Source of the DNA: SOKP01 sp048887165
GTDB taxonomy: Archaea > Asgardarchaeota > Lokiarchaeia > Sigyniarchaeales > SOKP01
Direction: 5' to 3'
DNA: 16,884 nt
Assembly (NCBI GenBank): GCA_048887165.1
Contig: JBHLJZ010000085.1
Span: forward strand, 1-16,884
The notes under the pieces are model-generated. The model did not search any database. It worked only from the letters and a program-made list of their open reading frames with translations, and was not told the DNA's origin. Within the stretch, counting starts at the first letter, position 1. Each line of letters begins with the position of its first letter. The translations under genes and the position numbers were made by a program. Of this stretch, positions 1 through 7,176 are shown one piece after another.

Positions 1-42
1 GCAGTAGTTATATTTAAGAAAATTGTTAAAGATCTAAAATAA
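1..42 (+). CDS. C-terminal end of a gene cut by the left edge
   Basis: Frame 1 is open from the first base and reads AVVIFKKIVKDLK before a TAA at 40-42. This hydrophobic then lysine-rich tail would suit the end of a real protein, but 13 residues are too few to identify it or to exclude chance. It would converge on the minus-strand gene that ends at 86, with T-rich sequence on both strands between them. Confidence 0.3.
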   Translation, partial: AVVIFKKIVKDLK

Positions 43-65
43 ACCTTTCTTTTACAAAAATTATT

Positions 66-85
66 AAAAAAAAAAATAAAAAAAA
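66..85 (-). terminator. T-tract terminator of the PadR/HAAS operon
   Basis: Read on the minus strand, the stop codon of the HAAS gene is followed at once by eight T, one A and eleven T. Runs of T without a hairpin are the usual intrinsic stop signal for archaeal RNA polymerase. The position directly after the last gene of the operon supports the call. Confidence 0.55.
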
Positions 86-1096
86 TTATTTTGTTCTATA
101 TTTTTCAATTTTAAAGACTCTGTAGAGATCTTCAATACCAGTTAGGATTATAATAACAATAATTGCTATCATTCCCCATCTGAAAGCATCATAGAATTCA
201 GGTGACATTCCTATGTTAATGAATGTCTCAGTCACGTTATCATATTGTAACCATGGAATTATTTCTGGACGGTTCATTAGTACTATGACAAATGGTATTA
301 AAATTGCTTTTATAAACAATGTAATAAGGTGTATTACTTGATGAGTTCCTGGTTGACGATTACCAATAATTCCTCTCGTCATATCAAAAGTACCCTCTCC
401 AATTATAAATAAACCAAAAATCCTAAGCAAAAGTAGAAAGTCTGGATTTAATAATGTCACAGGAAATGGCTGGATTATGAAAATGACTCCAATTATCATT
501 TGTATTCCCCCACCAATAATCTCACCAACAGGCTTTATAAAGGGTTTTATAGGTATAATACCCTCAATTGCATACTTTTCCTTTTCGAGCTGCTTTTTTG
601 ACTTGAAATCTTCAGGAAAGTATCCTTCCATCGAAAGAACAACAAATATAATCGTTATTATCGTAAAAGAAAAAAGAAGTCCTATTTGAAGCCCTTGTAC
701 TAAACCTACGATAAATTGACCTAAATTGAATCCATTAAATATGACGTCTACTATTTGTGCAAGGACGTTAAGTGCAATAACAATAGTAAAAACTACGCCA
801 ATAACCTTTAAATAGAGCGGCCACATTTCCTTGGTTATATATACTTTTGGGGTACCTCTTTTTTTATATTCTTTTGCTATGCTTTCTGGTGTTCCCATAT
901 GAGAAATTGCTTTACGAACACTCTCTTCTGTTGCTTGTCCTGTTTCCGATAACTCTTTTGCCTTTGTCCAAATATGTTCTTCGAGATCAATTAAAATATC
1001 TTTATTTTCTTTTTTATCTTTTAACCAATCGGGAAGTGCTTTTTTTACTTTCTTTATAAATTCTTTCACAAAATTTTCCATAACTTTTTCACTCAT
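86..1096 (-). CDS. HAAS-domain multi-pass membrane protein, partner of PadR
   Basis: Residues 36-84 form a short helical module (LIDLEEHIWTKAKELS, then ATEESVRKAISHMGTPESIA) that matches the HAAS domain usually encoded beside PadR regulators. It is followed by about six hydrophobic segments near residues 94-118, 128-156, 193-216, 220-238, 255-275 and 308-328, so the C-terminal three quarters should lie in the membrane. The start codon overlaps the PadR stop as ATGA, which implies translational coupling. In bacteria PadR-HAAS pairs are thought to act in envelope or transport-linked signalling. The molecular role is unknown, and the membrane part is not one I recognise. A charged stretch near 160-178 (SKKQLEKEK) probably faces the cytosol. 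Confidence 0.75.
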   Translation of the reverse strand: MSEKVMENFVKEFIKKVKKALPDWLKDKKENKDILIDLEEHIWTKAKELSETGQATEESVRKAISHMGTPESIAKEYKKRGTPKVYITKEMWPLYLKVIGVVFTIVIALNVLAQIVDVIFNGFNLGQFIVGLVQGLQIGLLFSFTIITIIFVVLSMEGYFPEDFKSKKQLEKEKYAIEGIIPIKPFIKPVGEIIGGGIQMIIGVIFIIQPFPVTLLNPDFLLLLRIFGLFIIGEGTFDMTRGIIGNRQPGTHQVIHLITLFIKAILIPFVIVLMNRPEIIPWLQYDNVTETFINIGMSPEFYDAFRWGMIAIIVIIILTGIEDLYRVFKIEKYRTK

Positions 1097-1611
1097 TTTT
1101 TTAAACCTCTTTCATGTAATTCTTTTTCAATATTATGTCCACATACATCACAATAGCGCAATTCTAAATTTATTAGTGCAATTTTATTTGCACACATTGG
1201 ACAAAATAAATAACGATCTTGTTTTAAGTTTATGTTAATATCAAATAAGGGTGCAATAGCTTCACTCAATTTAGAGTAAAAACCAGATAGATAATTGAAT
1301 AATTTTACACCATAATCCGTCATAAAGTAATATTTCCTTTTTCTACCTTCTTTTTCTCTTTCAGATTCAATGATATCTTCATCTTCAAGTTTTCGAAGTA
1401 GAGGATATAATGTACCTTCTTCAATTATTAACATTTCATTTGTTTGCTCTAGTAAATCCTTCGATATTTGATAACCATGTACTCCATCATTACCATACTG
1501 ATTAATAATCGATAAAATGCATAGTGTCGAAAGTCCTCGATTTATTTCAGATTCAATTTTGGAAGCATAATCTTGAAATTGTGGATCCAATCCTTTTACT
1601 CGTTTTATCAT
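1093..1611 (-). CDS. PadR-family transcriptional regulator with C-terminal zinc ribbon
   Basis: Residues 26-115 are a PadR winged helix: RGLSTLCILSII, GYQISKDLL, then the family hallmark EEGTLYPLLRKLE at 64-76 and a basic wing EGRKRKYYFMTDYG at 88-101. PadR proteins usually bind DNA as dimers through this fold. Unlike the plain family, the tail carries CPMC (137-140) and CDVCG (154-158), a four-cysteine zinc ribbon that could add DNA contacts, protein contacts or a metal/redox response. A GGAG ribosome site lies nine bases before the ATG. The gene sits between a CPBP protease and the HAAS protein, so it probably regulates this operon. The palindrome upstream of the first gene is a candidate operator. 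Confidence 0.85.
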   Translation of the reverse strand: MIKRVKGLDPQFQDYASKIESEINRGLSTLCILSIINQYGNDGVHGYQISKDLLEQTNEMLIIEEGTLYPLLRKLEDEDIIESEREKEGRKRKYYFMTDYGVKLFNYLSGFYSKLSEAIAPLFDININLKQDRYLFCPMCANKIALINLELRYCDVCGHNIEKELHERGLKK

Positions 1612-1620
1612 TTATTTCAA

Positions 1621-1624
1621 CTCC
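1621..1624 (-). promoter_or_regulatory. Ribosome binding site of the PadR gene
   Basis: On the minus strand GGAG stands nine bases before the ATG, inside the 24-base gap after the CPBP gene. It fixes the PadR start and shows that internal operon genes here can use Shine-Dalgarno initiation. Confidence 0.6.
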
Positions 1625-1635
1625 ATTTTTTAAAT

Positions 1636-2502
1636 TTATTTTTCTTTTTCAATTTTCTGATCCGGAATCATCACATTTTCCCCTTTATCGGTTAGTTGTT
1701 TAGAATACCCCTTCCATTCAAGAATTCTTAAAATTATTATGGCAAGAAGAAACATTAGAAGTACAAAGGGATTATTAGAACTATAAATAAAAGTAGTTGT
1801 TACTATCAATGAACTATGGGCGAACATCGCAGTAAGTAAATTCTTATTTGATAAATTATAGAGAGAATCAATTATAAATGAATGACCAACCATCAAAAGA
1901 TATGAATAAAGAGTGACTTCCAATCCATTCGCGATATTTATCGGTTGGTGCCATATCCACCAAAAAGAACCTACCAATAGACTTCCAATCTGTCTTCCAA
2001 ATCTTCCTTGTAATACTCCTAACGCAAAACCTCTCCAACATGGTTCTTCGAAAAGTGGACTAGAAAGCAAACCTGCAAAAAATAGTAATGGAATTATTCC
2101 AATAAGCCATAAACCAAGTGTCTCTAAAGGTTCATTTTTAAAAATGAAGAGATAGATTTCATTTCCAACTAAAAAATTGATCAGATTACCTATAATCGTT
2201 AGAAATGGTAGTGTTACCGCAGAAATAGGTAACCACATTGTTTTTTTTCCTTTTAAACGAATATGATCGAAAATCTCTTTAATACTTATTGCTCCTTTAG
2301 AAATTTTATCGAGCAAGATCATGGAAAATAGCGGTGCTAATCCTCCAATTGATTGTCCAACAATAATCGGAATTTTAAAATTAATGATATCTAATTGACC
2401 TAATGCCATAGGTATCCATATTAACCAACTAAGAGTAAGCGCCATTAGAAAAAATATTAATATCATATATTTCTCAACTGATTTCTTCATAATTATAGCC
2501 AT
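1636..2502 (-). CDS. CPBP-family (CAAX protease-like) intramembrane metalloprotease
   Basis: The protein is almost entirely hydrophobic. It has the three family motifs in order: EEPCWRG (152-158, the EExxxR motif), FWWIWH (180-185, FxxxxH) and the histidine of MFAHSS (229). The glutamates and histidines are the expected metal/catalytic residues of glutamic-type intramembrane proteases related to Rce1. In prokaryotes relatives process peptides or act in immunity and signalling; the substrate here cannot be told from sequence. It is the first gene of a three-gene operon with PadR and HAAS, which suggests regulated membrane proteolysis. A TATA box about 25 bases upstream points to a leaderless transcript from this ATG. 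The ATG at residue 5 is an alternative start. The charged tail after about residue 262 is cytosolic or disordered. Confidence 0.85.
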   Translation of the reverse strand: MAIIMKKSVEKYMILIFFLMALTLSWLIWIPMALGQLDIINFKIPIIVGQSIGGLAPLFSMILLDKISKGAISIKEIFDHIRLKGKKTMWLPISAVTLPFLTIIGNLINFLVGNEIYLFIFKNEPLETLGLWLIGIIPLLFFAGLLSSPLFEEPCWRGFALGVLQGRFGRQIGSLLVGSFWWIWHQPINIANGLEVTLYSYLLMVGHSFIIDSLYNLSNKNLLTAMFAHSSLIVTTTFIYSSNNPFVLLMFLLAIIILRILEWKGYSKQLTDKGENVMIPDQKIEKEK

Positions 2503-2521
2503 TTTTAGTGATTATTTCGGT

Positions 2522-2532
2522 TTTTATATAAA
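2522..2532 (-). promoter_or_regulatory. TATA box of the CPBP-PadR-HAAS operon
   Basis: On the minus strand the site reads TTTTATATAAA, centred about 25 bases before the ATG at 2502. That spacing puts transcription start at or near the start codon, which would make the mRNA leaderless; no ribosome site is visible there. A palindrome abuts its upstream side. Confidence 0.55.
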
Positions 2533-2553
2533 ATAGTATTTATTCAATACTAT
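2533..2553. repeat. 8-bp inverted repeat, operator candidate
   Basis: The arms ATAGTATT (2533-2540) and AATACTAT (2546-2553) are perfect inverted copies around a five-base centre. A third half-site AGTAT lies at 2563-2567. The palindrome touches the TATA box of the minus-strand operon on the side where TFB binds, so a bound dimer would block initiation. PadR, encoded in the same operon, is the obvious candidate binder, but this is inference. Confidence 0.5.
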
Positions 2554-2669
2554 ATCATGAACAGTATAGAATGCATCGTATATAAATCTTTAGGATCAAG
2601 TTCGAATTCTTTAAAATTAAAACATAAAAATTTATTACATTATACTCTTTAATTGTTCCTAGAATAGTC

Positions 2670-3506
2670 ATGGGATTAACAAAAGACCTTAAAAACAAGC
2701 TTGAGACGCTAATTTCTTTTTTCAAGGGCAAAAAAGTTATTGTGGCTTTCTCAGGTGGAGTTGATAGTAGTTTACTTGCATTTCTCTCAAAAAAATATGC
2801 TAAAAGGACACTTCTTATAACAGAAAAATCGGTTCTTTACCCTGATGATGAAATTCAAGATACACGCAATTTTGCAAAGAATTATGATATTCCCCACATT
2901 ATTATTGAAAGAAATCCCCTTGAAGATGTTAATTTTAAAAAGAATCCATTAAATCGGTGCTATATTTGCAAAACAGGATTATATTCAGATATTATTAAAA
3001 TTAAAAATGATAAGAATTTTGATATTATTCTTGATGGATCAAACTTAGATGATCTCTCTGATTATAGACCCGGAATGCAAGCATTAAAAGAACTGGGTAT
3101 ACGAACACCCTATATTGATTATAAAATAACTAAACACGAAATAAGAGAAATCTCAAATTTTTATAACTTAGATGTAAAATCTAAACCTTCGATGGCGTGT
3201 TTTTCATCAAGAATTCCCTATAATCAAACAATTGATGAAGATAAATTAAAAATGATAAGCGAGGCAGAAAAATTCTTAAAAGATAATTTTAAACTAACTC
3301 AATTGAGAGTCAGATACCATGATGAAAAATTAGCTCGTATTGAACTTTTACCAAATGAGTTGTTAATTCTAATGAATACTGAAAACTTAGAAAAAATTAA
3401 AACTAAATTTAAGGAATTGGGTTTCTATTATATAACAATTGATATTGAGGGGTTTCGTAGTGGCTCTATGAATTTACCTATAATGAAGAATAAAGTAAAA
3501 GAATAA
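2670..3506 (+). CDS. larE: LarE-type ATP-dependent sulfur transferase (PP-loop)
   Basis: The P-loop motif SGGVDSS lies at 28-34, followed by an adenylation fold and the LarE signatures NPLNRCYICK (92-101) and KPSMACFSSRIPY (172-184). LarE activates and thiolates the pyridinium dinucleotide precursor of the nickel-pincer (NPN) cofactor of lactate racemase-type enzymes. Single-cysteine LarE proteins sacrifice their own cysteine sulfur. Forms with three cysteines, as here (C97, C100, C177), are thought to hold a [4Fe-4S] cluster that delivers the sulfur catalytically. Length is normal for the family. No LarA, LarB or LarC gene is in the window, so the true substrate is open. It runs convergent with the AIR-synthase-like gene. 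The start is the only ATG before the conserved region. Confidence 0.85.
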   Translation: MGLTKDLKNKLETLISFFKGKKVIVAFSGGVDSSLLAFLSKKYAKRTLLITEKSVLYPDDEIQDTRNFAKNYDIPHIIIERNPLEDVNFKKNPLNRCYICKTGLYSDIIKIKNDKNFDIILDGSNLDDLSDYRPGMQALKELGIRTPYIDYKITKHEIREISNFYNLDVKSKPSMACFSSRIPYNQTIDEDKLKMISEAEKFLKDNFKLTQLRVRYHDEKLARIELLPNELLILMNTENLEKIKTKFKELGFYYITIDIEGFRSGSMNLPIMKNKVKE

Positions 3507-3519
3507 TTTAATAGTAATA

Positions 3520-3547
3520 GGAATTTTATTTGTGTAGTGATTTTTTA
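3520..3547 (+). terminator. T-rich terminator candidate after the LarE gene
   Basis: The short gap after the LarE stop holds two T-rich stretches, the second containing six T in a row at 3541-3546. No convincing stem precedes them. This fits a hairpin-free archaeal terminator for the plus-strand gene, but the evidence is weak. Confidence 0.3.
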
Positions 3548-3572
3548 TAGATATGGTTCAATGAATAAGACA

Positions 3573-4967
3573 TTAAATCCTTGATTGAGCCTTAACGTAC
3601 TCAATTATCTTTTTCCTTTTATCCAAAGCTATTTCTGCTGTTTTCTCTATATTCCTTTCCATTAATTCTATACCCTCAGGAGTTGCTTCTCCTATTTCTT
3701 GCTTAATTTTAGTATAAGCTGATTCTCTAAAACGTGGTAATATCTCTAACTTCTGCTCATCTTTATAAATCATTGAAACTTGGTTTGAATTATCAACATA
3801 TCCAATTTCAGCGCATTTAATACTATTATTTGTAAGATCACGAATTATTTTTTTAGTAATATTTTCAGGACAATATATTAAAAGAGCATCTAATGATACA
3901 CCAAGATAATCGACACCTACATTTTTTAACAGTTTTAGAACTTTTGGATTAACTAATTGTCTTACTTCATCTTCAAAGATTGTAACACCACATTTAGCTT
4001 CATAGTTTATTTCATATAAATCTCCTCTTAGGCCTCCGTTTGTTACATCACACATAGCACGGATTTGGTCAACATAATCAGAATTTAGAATTATTTCACA
4101 TGCCTCTAAAAACTTTATGTTGAGTGTCTCTTTAACGATATCGTGATTTCCTGAATATATTGCTGTTGTTGTTATTGTTCCTCCTCCTGCTCCTTCTGTC
4201 ATTAAAATTCTATCTCCTGGTTCTATATTCCTTCGAGCAAGAACTCTGCTAGTAATTCCTACGGCTCCAATACCCCCTACAAATCTATCTCCTATTACCA
4301 TATCTCCCCCTATTCTAAGTGTAGAACCAGCAGTAATAGGAACTTTGGCTAAATCTGAAATTGCAGACACCCCTGCCATAAAATCAAACAATTTTCCTAC
4401 ATCAGCATCATCTCCAAGATGAGTATCGATCATTATCGAAATAGGTTTTGCACCTTTGACATATAGATCTCTTAATGCAGCTCTCGATACATGAAATCCA
4501 CAAATAAACGGAAAATCGCTTAGTCTTGAATGTATGCCTTCCATTTTTGTTACAATTATAAGATTTTTACTATTCAAACAATCATTCAATTTATCTATGT
4601 CTTTTAAGCGAACTGCTCCTGCATCATCGAGTGAACCAGGAGCTAGATAAGCTTTGGATCCTGTTTCTGATAAAGCTGCAATCAATTTATGTACAAAAAA
4701 ATCACCAACACCTCTACAACCAACACCTTGTTTTCCAACAGTTATATTTGTCCTATTGAATTCTAATAAATTTTTGATAAATGGATCTGAGACGTTTTTA
4801 ATATCGCTATTTTTACACTCTTCTAAGACTGCTTTAGCAAGTTTAAAAGCTAAATCTTTATCAATATTTTTAAAGTCTAAATACTCTTTGACTAATCTAT
4901 TAAGAATATCATTTTCAGAATTTCCTTTGTTTAATAATATTCTAGTTAAACCTTCTAAATCACTCAT
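3573..4967 (-). CDS. AIR synthase (PurM/HypE/SelD)-like ATP-binding protein
   Basis: After a helical extension (residues 1-75) come a glycine motif VGCRGVGDFF (82-91) and the superfamily hallmark LDDAGAVRL (113-121). A long AIRS-type core follows (DTHLGDDADVG 181-191; ITAGSTLRIGGD 211-222). The C-terminal half begins with GDRILMTEGAGGGT (251-264). PurM, HypE, SelD and ThiL share this fold and bind ATP at the dimer interface to phosphorylate or dehydrate small groups. The protein is longer than PurM (about 350 residues), because of the N-terminal extension and a helical tail. It resembles archaeal 'AIR synthase-related' proteins whose substrate is unassigned. A weak GTGAG site stands five bases before the ATG. 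Its convergent neighbour is a LarE-type enzyme, which hints at, but does not show, a role in cofactor maturation. Confidence 0.75.
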   Translation of the reverse strand: MSDLEGLTRILLNKGNSENDILNRLVKEYLDFKNIDKDLAFKLAKAVLEECKNSDIKNVSDPFIKNLLEFNRTNITVGKQGVGCRGVGDFFVHKLIAALSETGSKAYLAPGSLDDAGAVRLKDIDKLNDCLNSKNLIIVTKMEGIHSRLSDFPFICGFHVSRAALRDLYVKGAKPISIMIDTHLGDDADVGKLFDFMAGVSAISDLAKVPITAGSTLRIGGDMVIGDRFVGGIGAVGITSRVLARRNIEPGDRILMTEGAGGGTITTTAIYSGNHDIVKETLNIKFLEACEIILNSDYVDQIRAMCDVTNGGLRGDLYEINYEAKCGVTIFEDEVRQLVNPKVLKLLKNVGVDYLGVSLDALLIYCPENITKKIIRDLTNNSIKCAEIGYVDNSNQVSMIYKDEQKLEILPRFRESAYTKIKQEIGEATPEGIELMERNIEKTAEIALDKRKKIIEYVKAQSRI

Positions 4968-5099
4968 TAAAACTCACAAAGATAATTTAGTTTTAATAAA
5001 ATTAACCTTTATTGAAATGTTTTAACTATTATAATTATAATATTAAGAAATTCTTTCTTCTTTAATATATTAGATTAAAATATTAAATATCAAAAGAAT

Positions 5100-5496
5100 T
5101 TAATGAGAGACTTCACTTATACTTGTTGCTTTTTCAATATTCTTGAATAACCTTTCAAGAGTAAAGGGCTTATCTTTAAAACTAAAGGCGCCAATAGAAA
5201 GTGCTATATCTTTAATAGTTTTATCTGCACTTGCGATTATAATTCTTGGTTTAACGTGAGTAGAATTATTCAAAATTTCTTTAGTCGCATCAATTCCATT
5301 TTTAATAGGCATTCTGTGATCCATTAGAATAATATCTGGTTTGTTTTCGAAATTTTTATACATATTTACAGCTTCCTCCCCATCTTTTGCTGATCCTAAA
5401 ACATTATACCCGCTTAAATTAAGTGCTTTTTCATAAAGCAGTCTTAAAGAGTGATCATCTTCAACAATTAGTACATTTATTATTTTTTTTCACCAT
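5100..5496 (-). CDS. CheY-like response regulator, apparent one-base frameshift near its start
   Basis: The minus strand encodes a complete receiver domain. The frame open from about 5490 to 5100 reads IINVLIVEDDHSLRLLYEKA, continues through IILMDHRMP and IIIASADKT, and ends after FKDKPF. All receiver residues are present: acidic pair D13/D14, phospho-acceptor D59, S89 and K109 (numbered on the repaired protein). In the given sequence this frame has no usable start, because a TGA lies directly upstream. ATG-GTG at 5496-5491 is one base out of frame across a run of eight A (minus strand, 5490-5483). With seven A the product would be a normal 131-residue CheY-type protein starting MVKKIINVLIV. 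The cause may be a sequencing error, a real mutation or slippage at the run. It is an orphan with no kinase in the window. As given, only 5100-5363 has a start codon. Confidence 0.75.
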
Positions 5497-5570
5497 TACT
5501 GAAATTTTTCTATATTAAAGAGACAATTATTTTCTCTCACTAACCCAGTTAAAAATATAATAAGAAAACC

Positions 5571-5580
5571 TTATATAAAT
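5571..5580 (-). promoter_or_regulatory. TATA box for the response regulator gene
   Basis: On the minus strand this reads ATTTATATAA. A start about 25 bases downstream would leave a leader of roughly 50 bases before the ATG at 5496. The site is nearly symmetric, so it could also act on the plus strand, but the next plus-strand gene starts about 190 bases away. Confidence 0.4.
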
Positions 5581-5616
5581 ATCTTCTACTAAAACTAACT
5601 TCTTTACAAATCTGTT

Positions 5617-5667
5617 AGGACTTACTTTTCTATTAAAATAGTATAATTCTATAAATCCATAAGTCCT
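5617..5667. repeat. Perfect 8-bp inverted repeat with 35-base spacer
   Basis: AGGACTTA (5617-5624) and TAAGTCCT (5660-5667) are exact inverted copies. The spacer contains a small nested repeat, CTATT-AA-AATAG. The element lies about 100 bases upstream of the RFAP synthase gene and behind the response regulator promoter. It could be a pair of operator half-sites or a hairpin; no function is shown. Confidence 0.35.
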
Positions 5668-5763
5668 TTAGAAGAATTAATAAAAAAATTTCATATTATA
5701 GTAAATTTAAATTATCTTGAAAATTCATTATCTTAGCTTTGAATTTTTTCTTGTCAGACTAAA

Positions 5764-6777
5764 ATGAAAATAAGAATAACAACTCCTTGTCGCATCCATC
5801 TCTCTTTAATTGATGAAAACGGATACACAGGCAGAGTCGATGGAGGGATCGGTTTAATGTTAGACCGTCCTAATGTAGTTTTTGAAGCATCAAACCACGC
5901 AGAAGAATTTAAAATTGAAGCCCATAAATATTATAGGGAATCAATTGAAGTAATAAACGAGCAAGCCTCTAAGGTTTTCAAAGCATTCAATATTAGTAAT
6001 AAAAATTTTCACTTCTATCTTAGAAGATATTATCCAAGCCATGTAGGCCTTGGTTCAAAAACGCAATTGTCCTTAGCTATAGCTAAAGCGATTACTAAAT
6101 TGAAAAATATTAATGATGTTTCTATAAATCAATTAACTAAACTTGTAGAGCGAGGTGGAACGTCTGGTATTGGATGGCGTGGGTTTGAATATGGAGGTTT
6201 TATTTTAGATGGTGGACATGACTTTGGAAAAGGAAAAGAGAAGGAGACTTTTTTACCATCATCAGCTTCAAAGTCTGCAAATCCTGCGCTTACAATTTTA
6301 AGGTATCCTATTCCAGAAAATTGGCGTTTTGTCCTTGTCATTCCAAACATAAAGAAAGGAGCTTATGGAGATGAAGAGATAAGTATTTTTCAAACTCATG
6401 CTCCAATTCCGAAAGGAGAAGTAAATGAAGTTTCACATCAAATTCTAATGAAAGTAATTCCTGGTATATTGAAAAATGATCTAAAGTGCTTTGGGGAGGG
6501 CTTGAGAAGAATTCAAAGTATTGGATTTAAAAAAGTTGAGATTGACCTTCAAAATGAGGTTGTGAAAGATATTTTAAGATTTTTTGAGGAATATGGATTA
6601 AAAGCCTATGCTATGTCATCATTTGGACCTAGTGTTGTAGGTATAACTGAGAATGATGACCAAGCTAATCAGTTACTCAAATTGGTCCAAATACGTCTCA
6701 AAGGAACAGGAGGTCATATATATATCTGCAAACCTAATAATTGTGGAGCTAAAATTGAATATTTAGATGATGTATAA
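5764..6777 (+). CDS. mptG: Beta-ribofuranosylaminobenzene 5'-phosphate (RFAP) synthase, GHMP superfamily
   Basis: RFAP synthase condenses 4-hydroxybenzoate (or, as first reported, 4-aminobenzoate) with PRPP, releasing CO2 and pyrophosphate. This is the committed step toward the aryl half of H4MPT. The N-terminus has the expected TPCRIHLSLIDENG (7-20) and GGIGLML. The GHMP-type glycine loop is SHVGLGSKTQL (92-102), followed by GGTSGIGWRGFEYGG (131-145) and a C-terminal GTGGHIYI. Length matches the family (about 330). Its stop overlaps the ATG of MptD by one base (TAATG), so the two H4MPT genes are coupled. No ribosome site is visible before this ATG. An A/T-rich box near 5703-5714 may be the TATA element. 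Confidence 0.9.
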   Translation: MKIRITTPCRIHLSLIDENGYTGRVDGGIGLMLDRPNVVFEASNHAEEFKIEAHKYYRESIEVINEQASKVFKAFNISNKNFHFYLRRYYPSHVGLGSKTQLSLAIAKAITKLKNINDVSINQLTKLVERGGTSGIGWRGFEYGGFILDGGHDFGKGKEKETFLPSSASKSANPALTILRYPIPENWRFVLVIPNIKKGAYGDEEISIFQTHAPIPKGEVNEVSHQILMKVIPGILKNDLKCFGEGLRRIQSIGFKKVEIDLQNEVVKDILRFFEEYGLKAYAMSSFGPSVVGITENDDQANQLLKLVQIRLKGTGGHIYICKPNNCGAKIEYLDDV

Positions 6778-7172
6778 TGTCTAAATTTAATGAAAATATC
6801 TACTTTTCTCCTCAGATTAGTCGTAGAGAGCGAGCTTGTTTTGAAACAGGTATTAAACTTGGAGCTCTTTATCACATTTTATGTGGAATTCCTATTTCTT
6901 CAAACACAGAAATTATTGCTTCAATCGAGAGAGGAATTGAAGCTTCTATATCATGCCAGCCATTTGTTAAATTTGTTAAAATAAATATCGATAGAAAAAA
7001 TATCATTGGAGATAAATCTACTCCATTTGCCTACGATGAAATCACCGGAAAAATAATTCGAGCAGAATTAATTGTTGAATATGAAACAATTCAAATTTTA
7101 GCAAAGATAGACTGGGTTGAGGATTTAAAATACCCTCTGATGTTTATTCAAGAAATAATAGAAAAAGGTTAA
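6777..7172 (+). CDS. mptD: Archaeal dihydroneopterin aldolase MptD (DUF381-type)
   Basis: MptD cleaves 7,8-dihydroneopterin to 6-hydroxymethyl-7,8-dihydropterin and glycolaldehyde, giving the pterin half of H4MPT. It is unrelated to bacterial FolB. The conserved blocks are RERACFETGIKLGALYH (17-33), GIEASISCQPFV (53-64), IDRKN and a C-terminal LKYPLMFIQEI. E23, H33 and Q61 sit at the conserved positions I would expect to line the active site. The 131-residue length fits a compact single-domain enzyme. The start is fixed by the one-base overlap with the RFAP synthase stop. The gene ends four bases from the convergent DUF447 gene, leaving no room for a terminator, so the two transcripts probably overlap. 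Confidence 0.85.
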   Translation: MSKFNENIYFSPQISRRERACFETGIKLGALYHILCGIPISSNTEIIASIERGIEASISCQPFVKFVKINIDRKNIIGDKSTPFAYDEITGKIIRAELIVEYETIQILAKIDWVEDLKYPLMFIQEIIEKG

Positions 7173-7176
7173 GTAT

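Noticed and set aside
66..85. A-runs as part of a low-complexity repeat or CRISPR leader
   Set aside because: There are no repeated units or spacers nearby; the runs are explained as a T-tract terminator on the minus strand.
847..1059. 70-codon plus-strand open frame, leucine-rich
   Set aside because: It is the reverse shadow of the HAAS domain region, whose minus-strand frame has clear family motifs.
2600..2608. GTTCGAATT resembles a tRNA T-loop
   Set aside because: The flanking bases do not form a T stem, and no anticodon arm or acceptor stem can be built around it.
2670..3506. ExsB/QueC, NAD synthetase or ThiI for the PP-loop protein
   Set aside because: The RCYICK and ACFSSRIPY motifs are specific to LarE-type proteins; QueC zinc cysteines and the ThiI THUMP/rhodanese domains are absent.
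4654..5025. 123-codon plus-strand open frame
   Set aside because: It lies opposite the N-terminus of the AIR-synthase-like gene, has no recognisable motif and a composition typical of an antisense shadow.
6790..6984. 64-codon plus-strand frame inside mptD
   Set aside because: It is the +1 shadow of a well-conserved MptD frame.
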